Source: Acidobacteriota bacterium (lineage in GTDB: Bacteria > Acidobacteriota > Terriglobia > UBA7540). From it: 64,000 nucleotides of DNA. The stretch covers positions 56,835-120,834 of the forward strand of contig JAKAWG010000005.1 in assembly GCA_021817045.1 (NCBI GenBank), given 5' to 3'. Shown here one piece after another: positions 26,759 to 34,624 of this stretch; positions within the stretch are counted from its first letter, which is position 1, and each line of letters begins with the position of its first letter. The translations under genes were made by a program, and so were the position numbers. The notes beneath the pieces are model-generated. The model searched no databases and was not told the origin of the DNA. It saw only the letters and a list, made by a program, of their open reading frames with translations.

Positions 26759-27287
26759 CCGCAACGTCCGGCGCGCGGTCCAATCTGCCAGCCGCAAGAG
26801 GAGTGGCTGGGCGCTGCTTGCGGCGTTTACTGGTGGTCTGCTGATCGCCACAGCTTGCGCTCGCGCCGCCGCGCAGCCCAAGGTTACTCTCGAACAGGTG
26901 AGCAGCAAAGTTTACTGCCTGTGCGGCTGCGCCACCACCGTTGACCGTTGTTCCGATTTGCATTGCAAAGCCAAGGCTGAGATCGAAGGTATCATTACCC
27001 AGGACATTGCCAAGGGAATGGACGAGCCGGCGATCCTGCGCGATCTGGTGAACCGGTTCGGCGTGCGGATCCTCGCGGCGCCACCCGCTAAAGGCTTTGA
27101 TCTGTTGGCTTGGGTCTTGCCGGGGGTGGCGCTGGCCCTTGGGCTGACGCTCGTCGTCGTCGTCGTTCGAAGGTGGCGGCGCAAGGTTTCTTCCGCCGCA
27201 GAATCTGATCGGACTCCGCCAGTGGATGACAAGATTCTGGCCGCGGTTGAGGACGAGATGAAGAAGATGGATTCGTTGACCCGTTGA
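26748..27287 (+). CDS. ccmH: Cytochrome c maturation thiol protein CcmH
   Basis: 179 residues from ATG 26748, which lies inside the end of ccmF; an in-frame start at 26688 would overlap more. A signal/anchor (about residues 20-38) is followed by the short CcmH domain with a cysteine cluster, VYCLCGCATTVDRCSDLHC, corresponding to the LRCxxC redox motif. The family pattern EIEGIITQDIAKGMDEPAILRDLVNRFGVRILAAPP comes next. A second membrane helix (about 125-145) and a charged cytosolic tail end the protein. It reduces the apocytochrome haem-binding cysteines. Confidence 0.9.
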   Translation: MLSSRNVRRAVQSASRKRSGWALLAAFTGGLLIATACARAAAQPKVTLEQVSSKVYCLCGCATTVDRCSDLHCKAKAEIEGIITQDIAKGMDEPAILRDLVNRFGVRILAAPPAKGFDLLAWVLPGVALALGLTLVVVVVRRWRRKVSSAAESDRTPPVDDKILAAVEDEMKKMDSLTR

Positions 27288-27315
27288 GTCCCGGATTCCG
27301 AGTGAGCTTCGTTTT

Positions 27316-27756
27316 ATGTTCCTTGGGTTAGTTTTCGTTATCGCTGCCGCGCTTTGCGTGTTCGTTGCTTATCCCTTGCTTTCCACGCAGGACGATGGGA
27401 AGGCGGTCCTGCCAGTCGACATGACTCCCGCCGCCGATTTGAAACGCCGCCGGATGGTGGTTTACGACAACATGCGAGATTTGGAATTTGAGCGGCAGGC
27501 AAAAAAGATTGGCGAAACGGACTACCAAGCGCTTCGCGAAAGTTACCGGGCTGAAGCCGCCCGGCTTATGGCGGCTTCTCAGGAACTCGAGCGGGGCAGC
27601 GCGGAGGATCGTTTTATCGAGAACCAGGTAGCGGCACGCCGAGCGCGCGTGAAGGCCGCAGCACCGGCAAACTACGCCTGCAAGAAGTGCGGTTTCAACA
27701 ACCCGGTTCCGGTGAAATACTGCGGCAACTGTGGCTCTCCCCTACCGAAAGCCTGA
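27316..27756 (+). CDS. CcmI-like membrane protein with C-terminal zinc ribbon (146 aa)
   Basis: One N-terminal membrane helix (residues 2-20) is followed by a charged helical region (NMRDLEFERQAKKIGETDYQALRESYRAEAARLM). This resembles the first segment of CcmI, the apocytochrome-recruiting subunit. The TPR domain of proteobacterial CcmI is absent. Instead the C-terminus is a zinc ribbon, CKKCGFNNPVPVKYCGNCGSPLP, with two Cys-x2-Cys pairs. Position between ccmH and ccmA supports a role in cytochrome c assembly, probably on the cytosolic side. The link is inference. Confidence 0.7.
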   Translation: MFLGLVFVIAAALCVFVAYPLLSTQDDGKAVLPVDMTPAADLKRRRMVVYDNMRDLEFERQAKKIGETDYQALRESYRAEAARLMAASQELERGSAEDRFIENQVAARRARVKAAAPANYACKKCGFNNPVPVKYCGNCGSPLPKA

Positions 27757-27920
27757 GATATTGTTGAAAACGTGTCGCGACGGCTTGGTGCGCTACGGGC
27801 TCTGCGAGGGCTCAGCGCTTGTGCCGGAATGGGACTGCGGTTACAGGGCCAGGACTGGTTCCTGGGCCAAGTTTGTTACAGGCGCGAAGTATCGCCACTT
27901 CCGAACGATTGAGCGTTGTG

Positions 27921-29174
27921 ATGGACAGGCAACGGCAGGCTAACGCACGCCGCATCCTCAGCGGATTCATTGTGGCCGGAGCAATGCTCCTTCCTCTTCG
28001 CCTCATTGCCGGGGGGCGCATCCAAGGCCGAGTGATGAACGGAACTTCCGACCGCCCTGCAACCGACCAGGATGTGCGACTGCTGAATCCCGGACAGGGC
28101 GGAATGCGTCTGGTGGAGCTCGCGCGCACAGACGCGAGCGGGCGTTTTGTGTTTACAGGTGCGGGGATTAAGGCGGGGAATCTTTATCTGCTCGAAGCCG
28201 CTCACCAAGGCGTTCGTTACCACCAGCCGGTGCGCCTGGGTGCGAAAGGAACTGCCACGGCGAACTTGAAGATTTATGATTCGGCTGCCCGAGTTCCGCC
28301 TTTTCGGATTTCCTCGGCGCGGTTTCTGGTGCGCGCCAAGGGTGAGAAGGTCCGGGTCGAAGAGCTTTATGCTCTCAAGAACACCACAAACCCTCCGGTT
28401 TCCTATGTAAATCCCGGCGGCACGTTTTTCTTCAAGCTCGGTCACAGCGCCGGCACGCCTTCGGTTGGCGTTGTCGGCAGGCTCAACGTGCCACTGCCGC
28501 AGGATGTTCGGCCCGGCAAGTCGTCAGGCCAGTATTTCATTCGTGATCCGCTGAAGCCCGGCCTCACGGTGGTGATCGTGGCCTATGAAGCCGATTACAG
28601 CTCGCAGAATTTCACTCTGGGCGACAGCGTTCCCTATCCCATCGACAATCTCGAGGTTGACGCCGTTCCGTCCACGCTTGCCGTGCGGTCTCCTCTGCTC
28701 ACGCCTGCCGGTAACGAGCCCGACAGCGGCGGAGCAAAATTCGTCGCGGAAAACCTGAAGGCTGGCGTGCCGCTCGGTGCCGCGTTCTCGGGCGCCGCGG
28801 CCGGCTCGGGGGGTGGCACCGGCAGCGATCAAACGGTGCAAGAGCTTCCAAACGCTATGACGCGTCTCGGCGGACCGCTACTCGGATGTTTTCTTCTCGT
28901 GTTGCTGTGGGCAATGGGCGTCCGAGTTTCCAAAGAATGGAGCCGGCAGGACCTTGTCCGCCCCGGACACCCCGCCCACCAGCAGCTTCAAGCAAAGCTC
29001 GACAAACTGGTCAACTCCATTGCCAGCCTCGACGAGCTTTTCGAGGCCAGGAAGGTTCCGGAAAAGAAATACTGGCGCGAGCGTCTTGATCTGAAGGCGA
29101 AGCTCATCAGCATCCTCAAGTCTTCTCCACCTGCTTTCTTGGAATCCTATGCCACCCGACAGAAACCACAATGA
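27921..29174 (+). CDS. Membrane-anchored protein with carboxypeptidase-regulatory-like domain, in the ccm operon (417 aa)
   Basis: Start at ATG 27921 (MDRQRQANARRILSGFIVAGAMLLPLRL) gives a signal peptide; the open frame extends upstream to 27819. The extracytoplasmic part starts with a transthyretin-like domain (GGRIQGRVMNGTSDRP...GRFVFTGAGIKAGNLYLLEA). More beta-rich sequence follows, then a Gly/Ala linker, one membrane helix (about 333-350, GPLLGCFLLVLLWAMGV) and a helical cytosolic tail (KLDKLVNSIASLDELFEARKVPEKKYWRERL). No known ccm protein has this architecture. Its 26-base overlap with ccmA argues for a partner role in haem or apocytochrome handling. Function unknown. Confidence 0.75.
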   Translation: MDRQRQANARRILSGFIVAGAMLLPLRLIAGGRIQGRVMNGTSDRPATDQDVRLLNPGQGGMRLVELARTDASGRFVFTGAGIKAGNLYLLEAAHQGVRYHQPVRLGAKGTATANLKIYDSAARVPPFRISSARFLVRAKGEKVRVEELYALKNTTNPPVSYVNPGGTFFFKLGHSAGTPSVGVVGRLNVPLPQDVRPGKSSGQYFIRDPLKPGLTVVIVAYEADYSSQNFTLGDSVPYPIDNLEVDAVPSTLAVRSPLLTPAGNEPDSGGAKFVAENLKAGVPLGAAFSGAAAGSGGGTGSDQTVQELPNAMTRLGGPLLGCFLLVLLWAMGVRVSKEWSRQDLVRPGHPAHQQLQAKLDKLVNSIASLDELFEARKVPEKKYWRERLDLKAKLISILKSSPPAFLESYATRQKPQ

Positions 29175-29880
29175 CTCCGGGCTGGAGGCGCGCGAGGTCA
29201 GCAAGTACTTTGGCGATTTCCCGGCGCTGAAGAGGGTTACCCTACGGATCGCCGCCGGTGAGTGCGCTCTGATTTACGGCGCGAATGGCGCGGGAAAGAC
29301 GACTCTGCTGAGGGTGTTGGCTTCGCTAACCGAGCCGAGCGCAGGAGAAATCTGGCTCGGCGGACGAAAGGTAGACCGACGGACGGTCGCACTGAAGTCG
29401 CGCGTCGGGTTCGTGTCTCACGCGACGTTCCTTTACGGTGATTTGACCGTCGAGGAAAACCTTGTGCTTGCCGCGAAGCTGTTCGGCCTGTCGTCCGTGC
29501 GCTCGCGCGTTAGCGCTGTGATCGAGACGTTTGGCCTGGTCGACCGCGCTCGCCAGAGTGTGCGGAGCCTTTCACGGGGACTTCAACAGCGGGCGACGCT
29601 GGCTCGCGCGATGTTGCACGAGCCGGATTTTCTGCTGCTCGACGAACCTTTTACGGGACTGGACTCCACCGCTGTCGCTAGCCTTGAGGCGCTTCTCCGC
29701 CGCCTGCCCTCGCAGGGCAAAGCCGTGGCTTTTTCTACTCACAACTTCGCCCAAGGAATCTCGATCGCGCACCGCCTGGTTGCTGTCGAAAGAGGCAGGG
29801 TGAGTTACGACGGCCCCGTCGCCAGCGCGCCGGCGGAATACTCGCTCCGCGCGCCCGAGGCGGAAGTCGCCCGCTCGTGA
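29149..29880 (+). CDS. ccmA: Haem exporter ATPase CcmA
   Basis: 243-residue ABC ATPase: Walker A YGANGAGKTTLLR (near residue 43), Q-loop region VGFVSHATFLYGDLTVEENL, signature SLSRGLQQRATLARAML, Walker B DFLLLDEPFTGLD and H-loop STHN. Together with CcmB and CcmC it drives release of holo-CcmE. The ATG at 29149 overlaps the upstream gene by 26 bases and no later in-frame start fits. ccmB follows after 24 bases. Confidence 0.92.
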   Translation: MPPDRNHNDSGLEAREVSKYFGDFPALKRVTLRIAAGECALIYGANGAGKTTLLRVLASLTEPSAGEIWLGGRKVDRRTVALKSRVGFVSHATFLYGDLTVEENLVLAAKLFGLSSVRSRVSAVIETFGLVDRARQSVRSLSRGLQQRATLARAMLHEPDFLLLDEPFTGLDSTAVASLEALLRRLPSQGKAVAFSTHNFAQGISIAHRLVAVERGRVSYDGPVASAPAEYSLRAPEAEVARS

Positions 29881-29904
29881 CCATCGCGCGGCACATCCGG
29901 AATC

Positions 29905-30582
29905 ATGCGCAGCCTGGAAATCGTTTGGACGCTGTTGGTGAAAGACCTGCGGATCGAATGGCGTCAGCGCGAGACGCTGGCTTCTGTCTGCATTTTTGGC
30001 CTGTTGGTGGTTTTTCTCTGTGACTTCGCGTTTGAGCCTGCGGGCGCAGAAGCGTTGCGTTTGCTTCCCGGCGTTCTGTGGATCGCGTTTGTGTTCGCCG
30101 GCATCCTGGGTTTCAACCGTTCCTTTGCCGCCGAGCGGGAAAACGCGTGCCTCGAAGGGATACGTCTGGCGCCGGTTGAGCCGGGCCTGATCTACCTTGC
30201 GAAACTCGCGGCGAACTTCGTTTTCCTGGCCGTGGCTGAGGTGGTGATCACGTTCGCCGCGGCACTGTGGTACAACTTCTCTTTCTTCCCGGCGTTCAAG
30301 GACTTTGTCACGATTGTGTTCTTCGGTACGCTGGGCTACGTCGCGGTGGGCGTCACGTTCGGCGCCGTCGCTGCCAACACGCGAATGCGGGAGGTCATGC
30401 TGCCGGTGCTGCAATTCCCGGTGGCGGTGCCGATTTTTATTGGGGCGATTGAAGCGACGTCGGGCGCGCTCAAGGGCGCCCCGCCGAATCTTTACTGGAG
30501 TTGGGTAAGATTGCTGATCGCATTTGCCGTCATCTTCGCCGTCCTGTCGTTCATGCTGTTCGAGTTTGTGCTGGAGGAGTGA
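29905..30582 (+). CDS. ccmB: Haem exporter permease CcmB
   Basis: 225-residue integral membrane protein with about six helices. The N-terminus TLLVKDLRIEWRQRETLASVCIFGLLVVFLCDFAFEP and the AAERENACLEGIRLAPVEPGLIYLAKLAANFVFL segment are typical of CcmB. REVMLPVLQFPVAVPIFIGAIEAT follows. It forms the CcmAB transporter that works with CcmC to load and release haem on CcmE. Confidence 0.93.
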   Translation: MRSLEIVWTLLVKDLRIEWRQRETLASVCIFGLLVVFLCDFAFEPAGAEALRLLPGVLWIAFVFAGILGFNRSFAAERENACLEGIRLAPVEPGLIYLAKLAANFVFLAVAEVVITFAAALWYNFSFFPAFKDFVTIVFFGTLGYVAVGVTFGAVAANTRMREVMLPVLQFPVAVPIFIGAIEATSGALKGAPPNLYWSWVRLLIAFAVIFAVLSFMLFEFVLEE

Positions 30583-30589
30583 GCAATTG

Positions 30590-30675
30590 ATTTTCTCATT
30601 GATCCATTGATCCATTGATTCATTGTTTGAGCAAGGGAAGTAAATGAATCGGTGACTCAATGAATCAATGATCCA
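30590..30675. repeat. Tandem and inverted ATTGATCC-type repeat between ccmB and ccmC
   Basis: CATTGATC is repeated in near-tandem (30599-30625, CATTGATCCATTGATCCATTGATT), and an inverted counterpart CAATGAATCAATGATCC lies at 30658-30674. The arms can fold into an AT-rich stem-loop enclosing GAGCAAGGGAAG. The right arm overlaps one of the two candidate ccmC start codons. Confidence 0.65.
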
Positions 30676-30685
30676 ATTTTCGAAG

Positions 30686-31372
30686 ATGAATCGCACTTCC
30701 TGGACATCAGTTCACGCGCTCGTCACATTGCTCTGGATTCTCGTCGCGCTCTACCTGGCTTTGATCTATGCCCCGACGGATGTGAGCCAGGGCAACGTTT
30801 ACCGCATCATGTACATTCACGTGCCCTCGGGCTGGACGGCTTTCGTCGCTTATTTGCTCGTATTCCTGGGAAGTGTTGGGTATCTCATCCGGCGCTCGCA
30901 GACGGCGGATGATCTGGCCTGCGCGGCGGGCGAGATCGGGTTTATCTTCTGTTCATGCGTGCTCATCACTGGCCCGCTCTGGGCAAAACCGATCTGGGGA
31001 ATCTGGTGGACCTGGGACCCGCGTCTGACGCTGACGTTTGTTTTATGGCTGCTTTTCGCCGGCTATCTTCTTGTGCGTGGCTTTTTCATCAATCCCGGCC
31101 GCGCCGCCTTATTGAGTGCAGTGGTGGGCATCGTGGGCTTTGTCGATGTGCCCATCGACTACATGGCCATCCGCTGGTGGAGGACGCAACACCCGCAGCC
31201 TGTCATCTTTGGCGGACCGAACTCCGGGTTGCCGTTTTCCATGCTGCTGACGCTACTGGTAAGTTTTGGCGCGTTTCTTTGTCTGTTTTTCTTTCTGCTG
31301 CGCCGGCGGCTGTCCCTGCTCCGCATGCGCAGGGATCTCAGCCACCTTCGTCGCGAACTGGCTGAGGATTGA
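30686..31372 (+). CDS. ccmC: Haem-handling membrane protein CcmC
   Basis: 228 residues, six membrane helices. The family blocks NVYRIMYIHVPSGWTAFVAYLLVF and the tryptophan-rich KPIWGIWWTWDPRLTLTFVLWLL (near residue 105) are present, followed by FVDVPIDYMAIRWWRTQHPQPV. CcmC binds haem at the periplasmic face through its WWD motif and loads CcmE. I prefer ATG 30686 because the upstream in-frame ATG at 30668 lies in the inverted repeat; neither has a strong ribosome binding site. Confidence 0.93.
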   Translation: MNRTSWTSVHALVTLLWILVALYLALIYAPTDVSQGNVYRIMYIHVPSGWTAFVAYLLVFLGSVGYLIRRSQTADDLACAAGEIGFIFCSCVLITGPLWAKPIWGIWWTWDPRLTLTFVLWLLFAGYLLVRGFFINPGRAALLSAVVGIVGFVDVPIDYMAIRWWRTQHPQPVIFGGPNSGLPFSMLLTLLVSFGAFLCLFFFLLRRRLSLLRMRRDLSHLRRELAED

Positions 31373-31403
31373 CTGTGGGCGCACACCGCGGAGCCGAACG
31401 ACT

Positions 31404-31577
31404 ATGACTGACCCGAATGATAAATATCTCTTTCTGGCTTATAGCCTCCTGTGGATCGTATTCATGCTCTATGCTTGGAGCCTGGCTCGCCGTGAGGCGC
31501 GGTTGCGCGCGGACATCGGCGAAATCAAGAAGCTCAAGGCATCCAAGGAGAGCTCAAACGAGCCGGACCGCGTGTAA
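31404..31577 (+). CDS. ccmD: CcmD-like small membrane protein (57 aa)
   Basis: 57 residues with a single membrane helix (about 9-25, YLFLAYSLLWIVFMLYAWS) followed by a charged amphipathic helix (LARREARLRADIGEIKKLKA). This is the classic layout of CcmD, which links CcmC, CcmE and the CcmAB transporter. It lies 31 bases after ccmC with a GGAG ribosome binding site. Size and position make the call; sequence alone is too short to be certain. Confidence 0.8.
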   Translation: MTDPNDKYLFLAYSLLWIVFMLYAWSLARREARLRADIGEIKKLKASKESSNEPDRV

Positions 31578-31679
31578 TTTTTTGACCCGCGCGCATACTT
31601 ACTCTGTGAAGGAAGATCACAGCAGCGCACCGGCGGAACACGCAGCTAACCTGCTTCGGGTTCGCCGTACGCCGCGCTT

Positions 31680-32093
31680 GTGAAGGAGTTTGCGTTATGT
31701 CAGAAACGGAATTGCAGCACGCCTCGGTTATCGAGCCGCGAAGAAGGTGCGAAGGGCGAAAAGAAAGGCTTCTTCTTGATCTCCGTTGTAGCTGGCCTGC
31801 TGGCAGGTTTGTGCTGTTTGACGCCCGTCGTACTCGTTCTGCTCGGTCTTGCCACGATTTCGGCTGCAGCGGGGCTCGGCGCTATTCTTTACGGAAGCTA
31901 CGCATGGCACTTCCGTATCGGGGCGCTCGTTTTTCTCGCTGCGGCGTTGTGGGTTTACTTTTGCCGCCAGGGCGTCTGCACGTTGGACGAAGCACGGCGG
32001 CAGCGCAACCGCATCATTAACATGTCGCTCGTCACGCTCATTTTCGCGGCCGGCGCTTACATCGTCTGGACGTACATCATCGTCCAATATTGA
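31680..32093 (+). CDS. MerT-like small membrane protein, possible N-terminal frameshift
   Basis: From GTG 31680 the frame encodes 137 residues with three helices: GFFLISVVAGLLAGLCCLTPVVLVLLGLAT, IGALVFLAAALWVYFCRQG and IINMSLVTLIFAAGAYIVW. The vicinal Cys-Cys in the first helix and a CRQGVC loop are like MerT/MerC metal transporters. The likely natural start is ATG 31697, with a GAAGGAG ribosome binding site, but it is in another frame (MSETELQHASVIEPRR). A one-base change near 31738-31745 would join it to the transporter frame. So the gene either starts at GTG or carries a frameshift. Mercury transport is not demonstrated. Confidence 0.6.
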   Translation: MKEFALCQKRNCSTPRLSSREEGAKGEKKGFFLISVVAGLLAGLCCLTPVVLVLLGLATISAAAGLGAILYGSYAWHFRIGALVFLAAALWVYFCRQGVCTLDEARRQRNRIINMSLVTLIFAAGAYIVWTYIIVQY

Positions 32094-32108
32094 AGAATCG
32101 CTGAAGGC

Positions 32109-32225
32109 TTGCCGTGGGCGCGATACGACGAGCGTTGGGCGTTTCCGGTTGCTTCTCTGATTCTTGCCGCCGGCGGCTTGCTTTATTTCCGACTGTTCCG
32201 CCGCCCGCGCAACGAGCCACGCTGA
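32109..32225 (+). CDS. Possible 38-aa membrane protein after the MerT-like gene
   Basis: In frame with and just beyond the MerT-like stop, 38 codons from TTG 32109 encode LPWARYDERWAFPVASLILAAGG followed by LLYFRLFRRPRNEPR. That is one membrane helix with a positive C-terminus, a sensible membrane topology. It has only a poorly spaced AAGG as ribosome binding site. It may be a separate small protein or the original end of the MerT-like protein beyond a TGA. Confidence 0.35.
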   Translation: MPWARYDERWAFPVASLILAAGGLLYFRLFRRPRNEPR

Positions 32226-32307
32226 GCAATCATACCGCCGGAGTTGGTCTTTAGAGCCCACCCTGAGCAAAGCGAAGGGCCGGCAGATGCCGGGCTTAAG
32301 AGTGGCA

Positions 32308-33069
32308 CTACTTCGTTCGAGTAAGCGTCAGCAACTGACTTAGCACGAAGCGCAGCCGCGTCTCCGGACCGAGGACAATCTGCTTCTTACCGGTGAACGC
32401 AGCGCCGGCGGTTCCCGCGCCCGCGCCTGCGGCGGCACCGACCAAGGCGCCCTTACCACGGCCGGCCAGGGCGCCGACCAGCGCGCCAACGCCCGCGCCG
32501 CCCCCGATGAGTTCCGCATTCCGCTTCTTATAGGTGTGTGCCTTCTCCGCCCAGGTGTGCGTTGAGATAGCGGTCTTGTTGCCGCCCGCCAGGGTAAGCG
32601 AGGTCAAGGTGAGGACGAGTTCGGCAGGGTGGTGCAGCCGTCCTCCTCTATCCGCACTGACAACTTGGCCCTCTACCGCGCTGCCGGTCGGCGCCACCAC
32701 CGTCTGGCCATGCCAAACAAGCGGCGCCGCGAGCGTGCCTCGGAACGTCATTCCGGCTGACGCGGTGCCGGAACTGACCGTTTCATTCAGCCTGATTTCG
32801 AGCGCGGTTCCCGCGGGAATCACGTACGTTTCCACCCGAGGAGCGCTGGCGGCGGGGCTGCTTGTCTGCGCCCGCTGCTGAGCTGGCGGCTGACTTGCCT
32901 GCGCCTGCTGCTGAGTTGGCGGCTGACCTGACGGCTGACCTGCCTGCGTATTCGCCGTGTTTGACTGCGCGCTCTGTTGGCTCGCTGCTGGCTGCTTATT
33001 CGAGCCGCAGTTTACCAACGCGGCCGATAATGCCACCGCAAGAATCGTTACCCACATCCGCTTCAACAT
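32308..33069 (-). CDS. Glycine-zipper lipoprotein of the IPAGT family (253 aa)
   Basis: A lipoprotein signal with lipobox VNC (Cys21) is followed by a long Gln/Pro/Ala-rich linker (about 25-75). A beta domain (YVIPAGTALEIRLNETVSSGTASAGMTFRGTLAAPLV, GSAVEGQVVSADRGGR) and a glycine zipper (IGGGAGVGALVGALAGRGKGALVGAAAGAGAG) come next, and the protein ends with VLGPETRLRFVLSQ. The same order of blocks occurs in the two proteins at 62.1 and 63.0 kb. The beta parts recall the duplicated barrel of TrbI/VirB10-like proteins, by eye only. Probably envelope-located; function unknown. Confidence 0.75.
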   Translation of the reverse strand: MLKRMWVTILAVALSAALVNCGSNKQPAASQQSAQSNTANTQAGQPSGQPPTQQQAQASQPPAQQRAQTSSPAASAPRVETYVIPAGTALEIRLNETVSSGTASAGMTFRGTLAAPLVWHGQTVVAPTGSAVEGQVVSADRGGRLHHPAELVLTLTSLTLAGGNKTAISTHTWAEKAHTYKKRNAELIGGGAGVGALVGALAGRGKGALVGAAAGAGAGTAGAAFTGKKQIVLGPETRLRFVLSQLLTLTRTK

Positions 33070-33193
33070 ACGCCATCCTCCTTACGGAGAGTGCCGGCCG
33101 CCGGAGAGATTGAGCGTTCCCCGGCGGCGGATATGACATGATAGGTATTTCGATAGGAATCTTCCGCCAACATACTGCAAAGTCCCGCGCCAG

Positions 33194-34624
33194 TCAAGGC
33201 AAAGGAGGAAACTTGCCTTTACAGGAGTACGGACGCCCTTGGCCACCGGCTCCCAAAATCTCAACGTCCTCTCCGAAGGGTCGGACATTTACCGGGCCAG
33301 GACCAAGCGTGACGCGCGCATGTTCAGCGAAAACCTCGATCTTCGTGGGCGAGCGCAGGGTGACGTTATCAAAGGTGATGCCCAGGCGATGCTGCCTGTT
33401 ATAGCCGTCCAGCGTGATTCTTCCCGCACCCAGGATGCGAACGTTCTGCAACAAAATCTCGCCGAAAGTGGGCAATTCGTTGTCCGGCTTAGCCCCATAA
33501 AAGGGGTAATAGGAGTTCACCAGGATAGGGTTCTTGGTATTGCGGATGCACACGTTGCGGTAAACGACCTCGTGGACCAGCCCGCCGCGGCTCGAATTGG
33601 ATTTAATGCGAAGTCCGTTATCCGCCCCATCAATCGACAGGTCGCTCGCAAGGATGTGGCTGACTCCGCCATTGGTTTCACTTCCGATCGACATGCCGTG
33701 CCCCGTGTAGAAATGATCGTGCGAAACCGTGATGTGCGAAGACGGCCCGTCGTTGCCCGCCTTGATCGCGACGTCGTCGTCTCCGTCGTGGATAAAACAG
33801 TGGGTAATCGTAACGTTGGTCGCCGACGAGGGGTCGATGCCATCCGTGTTTCTAGCCGTCTCCGGCGTGTCGATGATGACGCCCCAGGCCGTGAACCCGT
33901 TTCCCGCGTGATAGAAGACGTGGGAATTTGGGGAGTTTTTGAGCGAGATGCGATAAAGCGTGAAATTGTCGCAGTGTGACAGCGCGATGAGGCGCGGGCA
34001 GTTTTGATTGGTATTTTCCACCTCGGCTTCGCGGGCGAGTTGCCACCAGGAGATTTTCTTGCCCTGAATCGCCGCCCAGCCGCGGCCGTCGATGATGCCG
34101 TCTCCCATCACGCCGGTGTTGGGAACATGATCGCCGTTGATCAGCGCCTTGCAGCCGTGGCCGCGCTTGCTGAGGCCGCCGCAGCTTCCGGGAAAAAGGT
34201 CGTAGTCCCTGGGATTACGGGAAGCAAACAGGATTGCCCCTTTTCCGACACGCAACGTCACGCCTGCTCGAAGCACCAGCGGCCCGGAAAGGAAAGCGTC
34301 GTCGCTCGCATTAGGGCTCAATTCAACGGCGTGGCCTGCGGAGCAGTGGTCGAGAGCGTGCTGAATTCGTGCTGTGTCAGGCTTGCTCTCGTCGCCCGGC
34401 GCGAGCGTCTTTCCCCCTTCAATGGCCGTGAGCCTGGCCGCCAACCGTGTGCAGACAGGAGGGAAAGCCGGCTCGGTAACCCGCCTTATGTCCTGGCCGA
34501 GCGCGGTTGCAGACAAGAGCGCAATCAGCAAACACGCCTGCGAATATCGTGTGGCGTATGGCCTTCCGATTGTCAGAAAATGGTTCACGCGCATCCTCTT
34601 AATCTTCTGACCCTGCCTTCTCAC
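33194..34624 (-). CDS. GH28 polygalacturonase-like protein (476 aa)
   Basis: A signal sequence (hydrophobic core about residues 30-43) leads to a right-handed beta-helix with all GH28 motifs: ARNTDGIDP, DGDDDVAIKAGN, GHGMSIGSE and LRIKS. The catalytic aspartates are those of NTD and DD. GH28 enzymes hydrolyse alpha-1,4-galacturonan or remove terminal galacturonic acid from pectin. The GTG at 34624 overlaps the upstream stop in a GTGA arrangement, suggesting coupling; ATG 34594 is an alternative. Last gene of the GH127-isomerase-GH28 operon. Confidence 0.92.
   Translation of the reverse strand: MRRQGQKIKRMRVNHFLTIGRPYATRYSQACLLIALLSATALGQDIRRVTEPAFPPVCTRLAARLTAIEGGKTLAPGDESKPDTARIQHALDHCSAGHAVELSPNASDDAFLSGPLVLRAGVTLRVGKGAILFASRNPRDYDLFPGSCGGLSKRGHGCKALINGDHVPNTGVMGDGIIDGRGWAAIQGKKISWWQLAREAEVENTNQNCPRLIALSHCDNFTLYRISLKNSPNSHVFYHAGNGFTAWGVIIDTPETARNTDGIDPSSATNVTITHCFIHDGDDDVAIKAGNDGPSSHITVSHDHFYTGHGMSIGSETNGGVSHILASDLSIDGADNGLRIKSNSSRGGLVHEVVYRNVCIRNTKNPILVNSYYPFYGAKPDNELPTFGEILLQNVRILGAGRITLDGYNRQHRLGITFDNVTLRSPTKIEVFAEHARVTLGPGPVNVRPFGEDVEILGAGGQGRPYSCKGKFPPLP

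Noticed and set aside
25184..26908. 574-codon open frame opposite ccmF
   Set aside because: It is exactly antisense to a well-supported polytopic membrane protein, rich in His/Arg/Gln, with no domain. A GC-bias shadow.
29572..30696. 374-codon open frame opposite ccmA and ccmB
   Set aside because: Low-complexity charged antisense product; both sense genes are clear family members.
31738..31760. Programmed frameshift in the MerT-like gene
   Set aside because: No slippery heptamer or downstream structure was seen; a GTG start or ordinary mutation explains it more simply.
32880..32960. Short near-repeats that could suggest a CRISPR-like array
   Set aside because: They encode the Gln/Pro/Ala-rich linker of a lipoprotein; units are of irregular length with no spacers.
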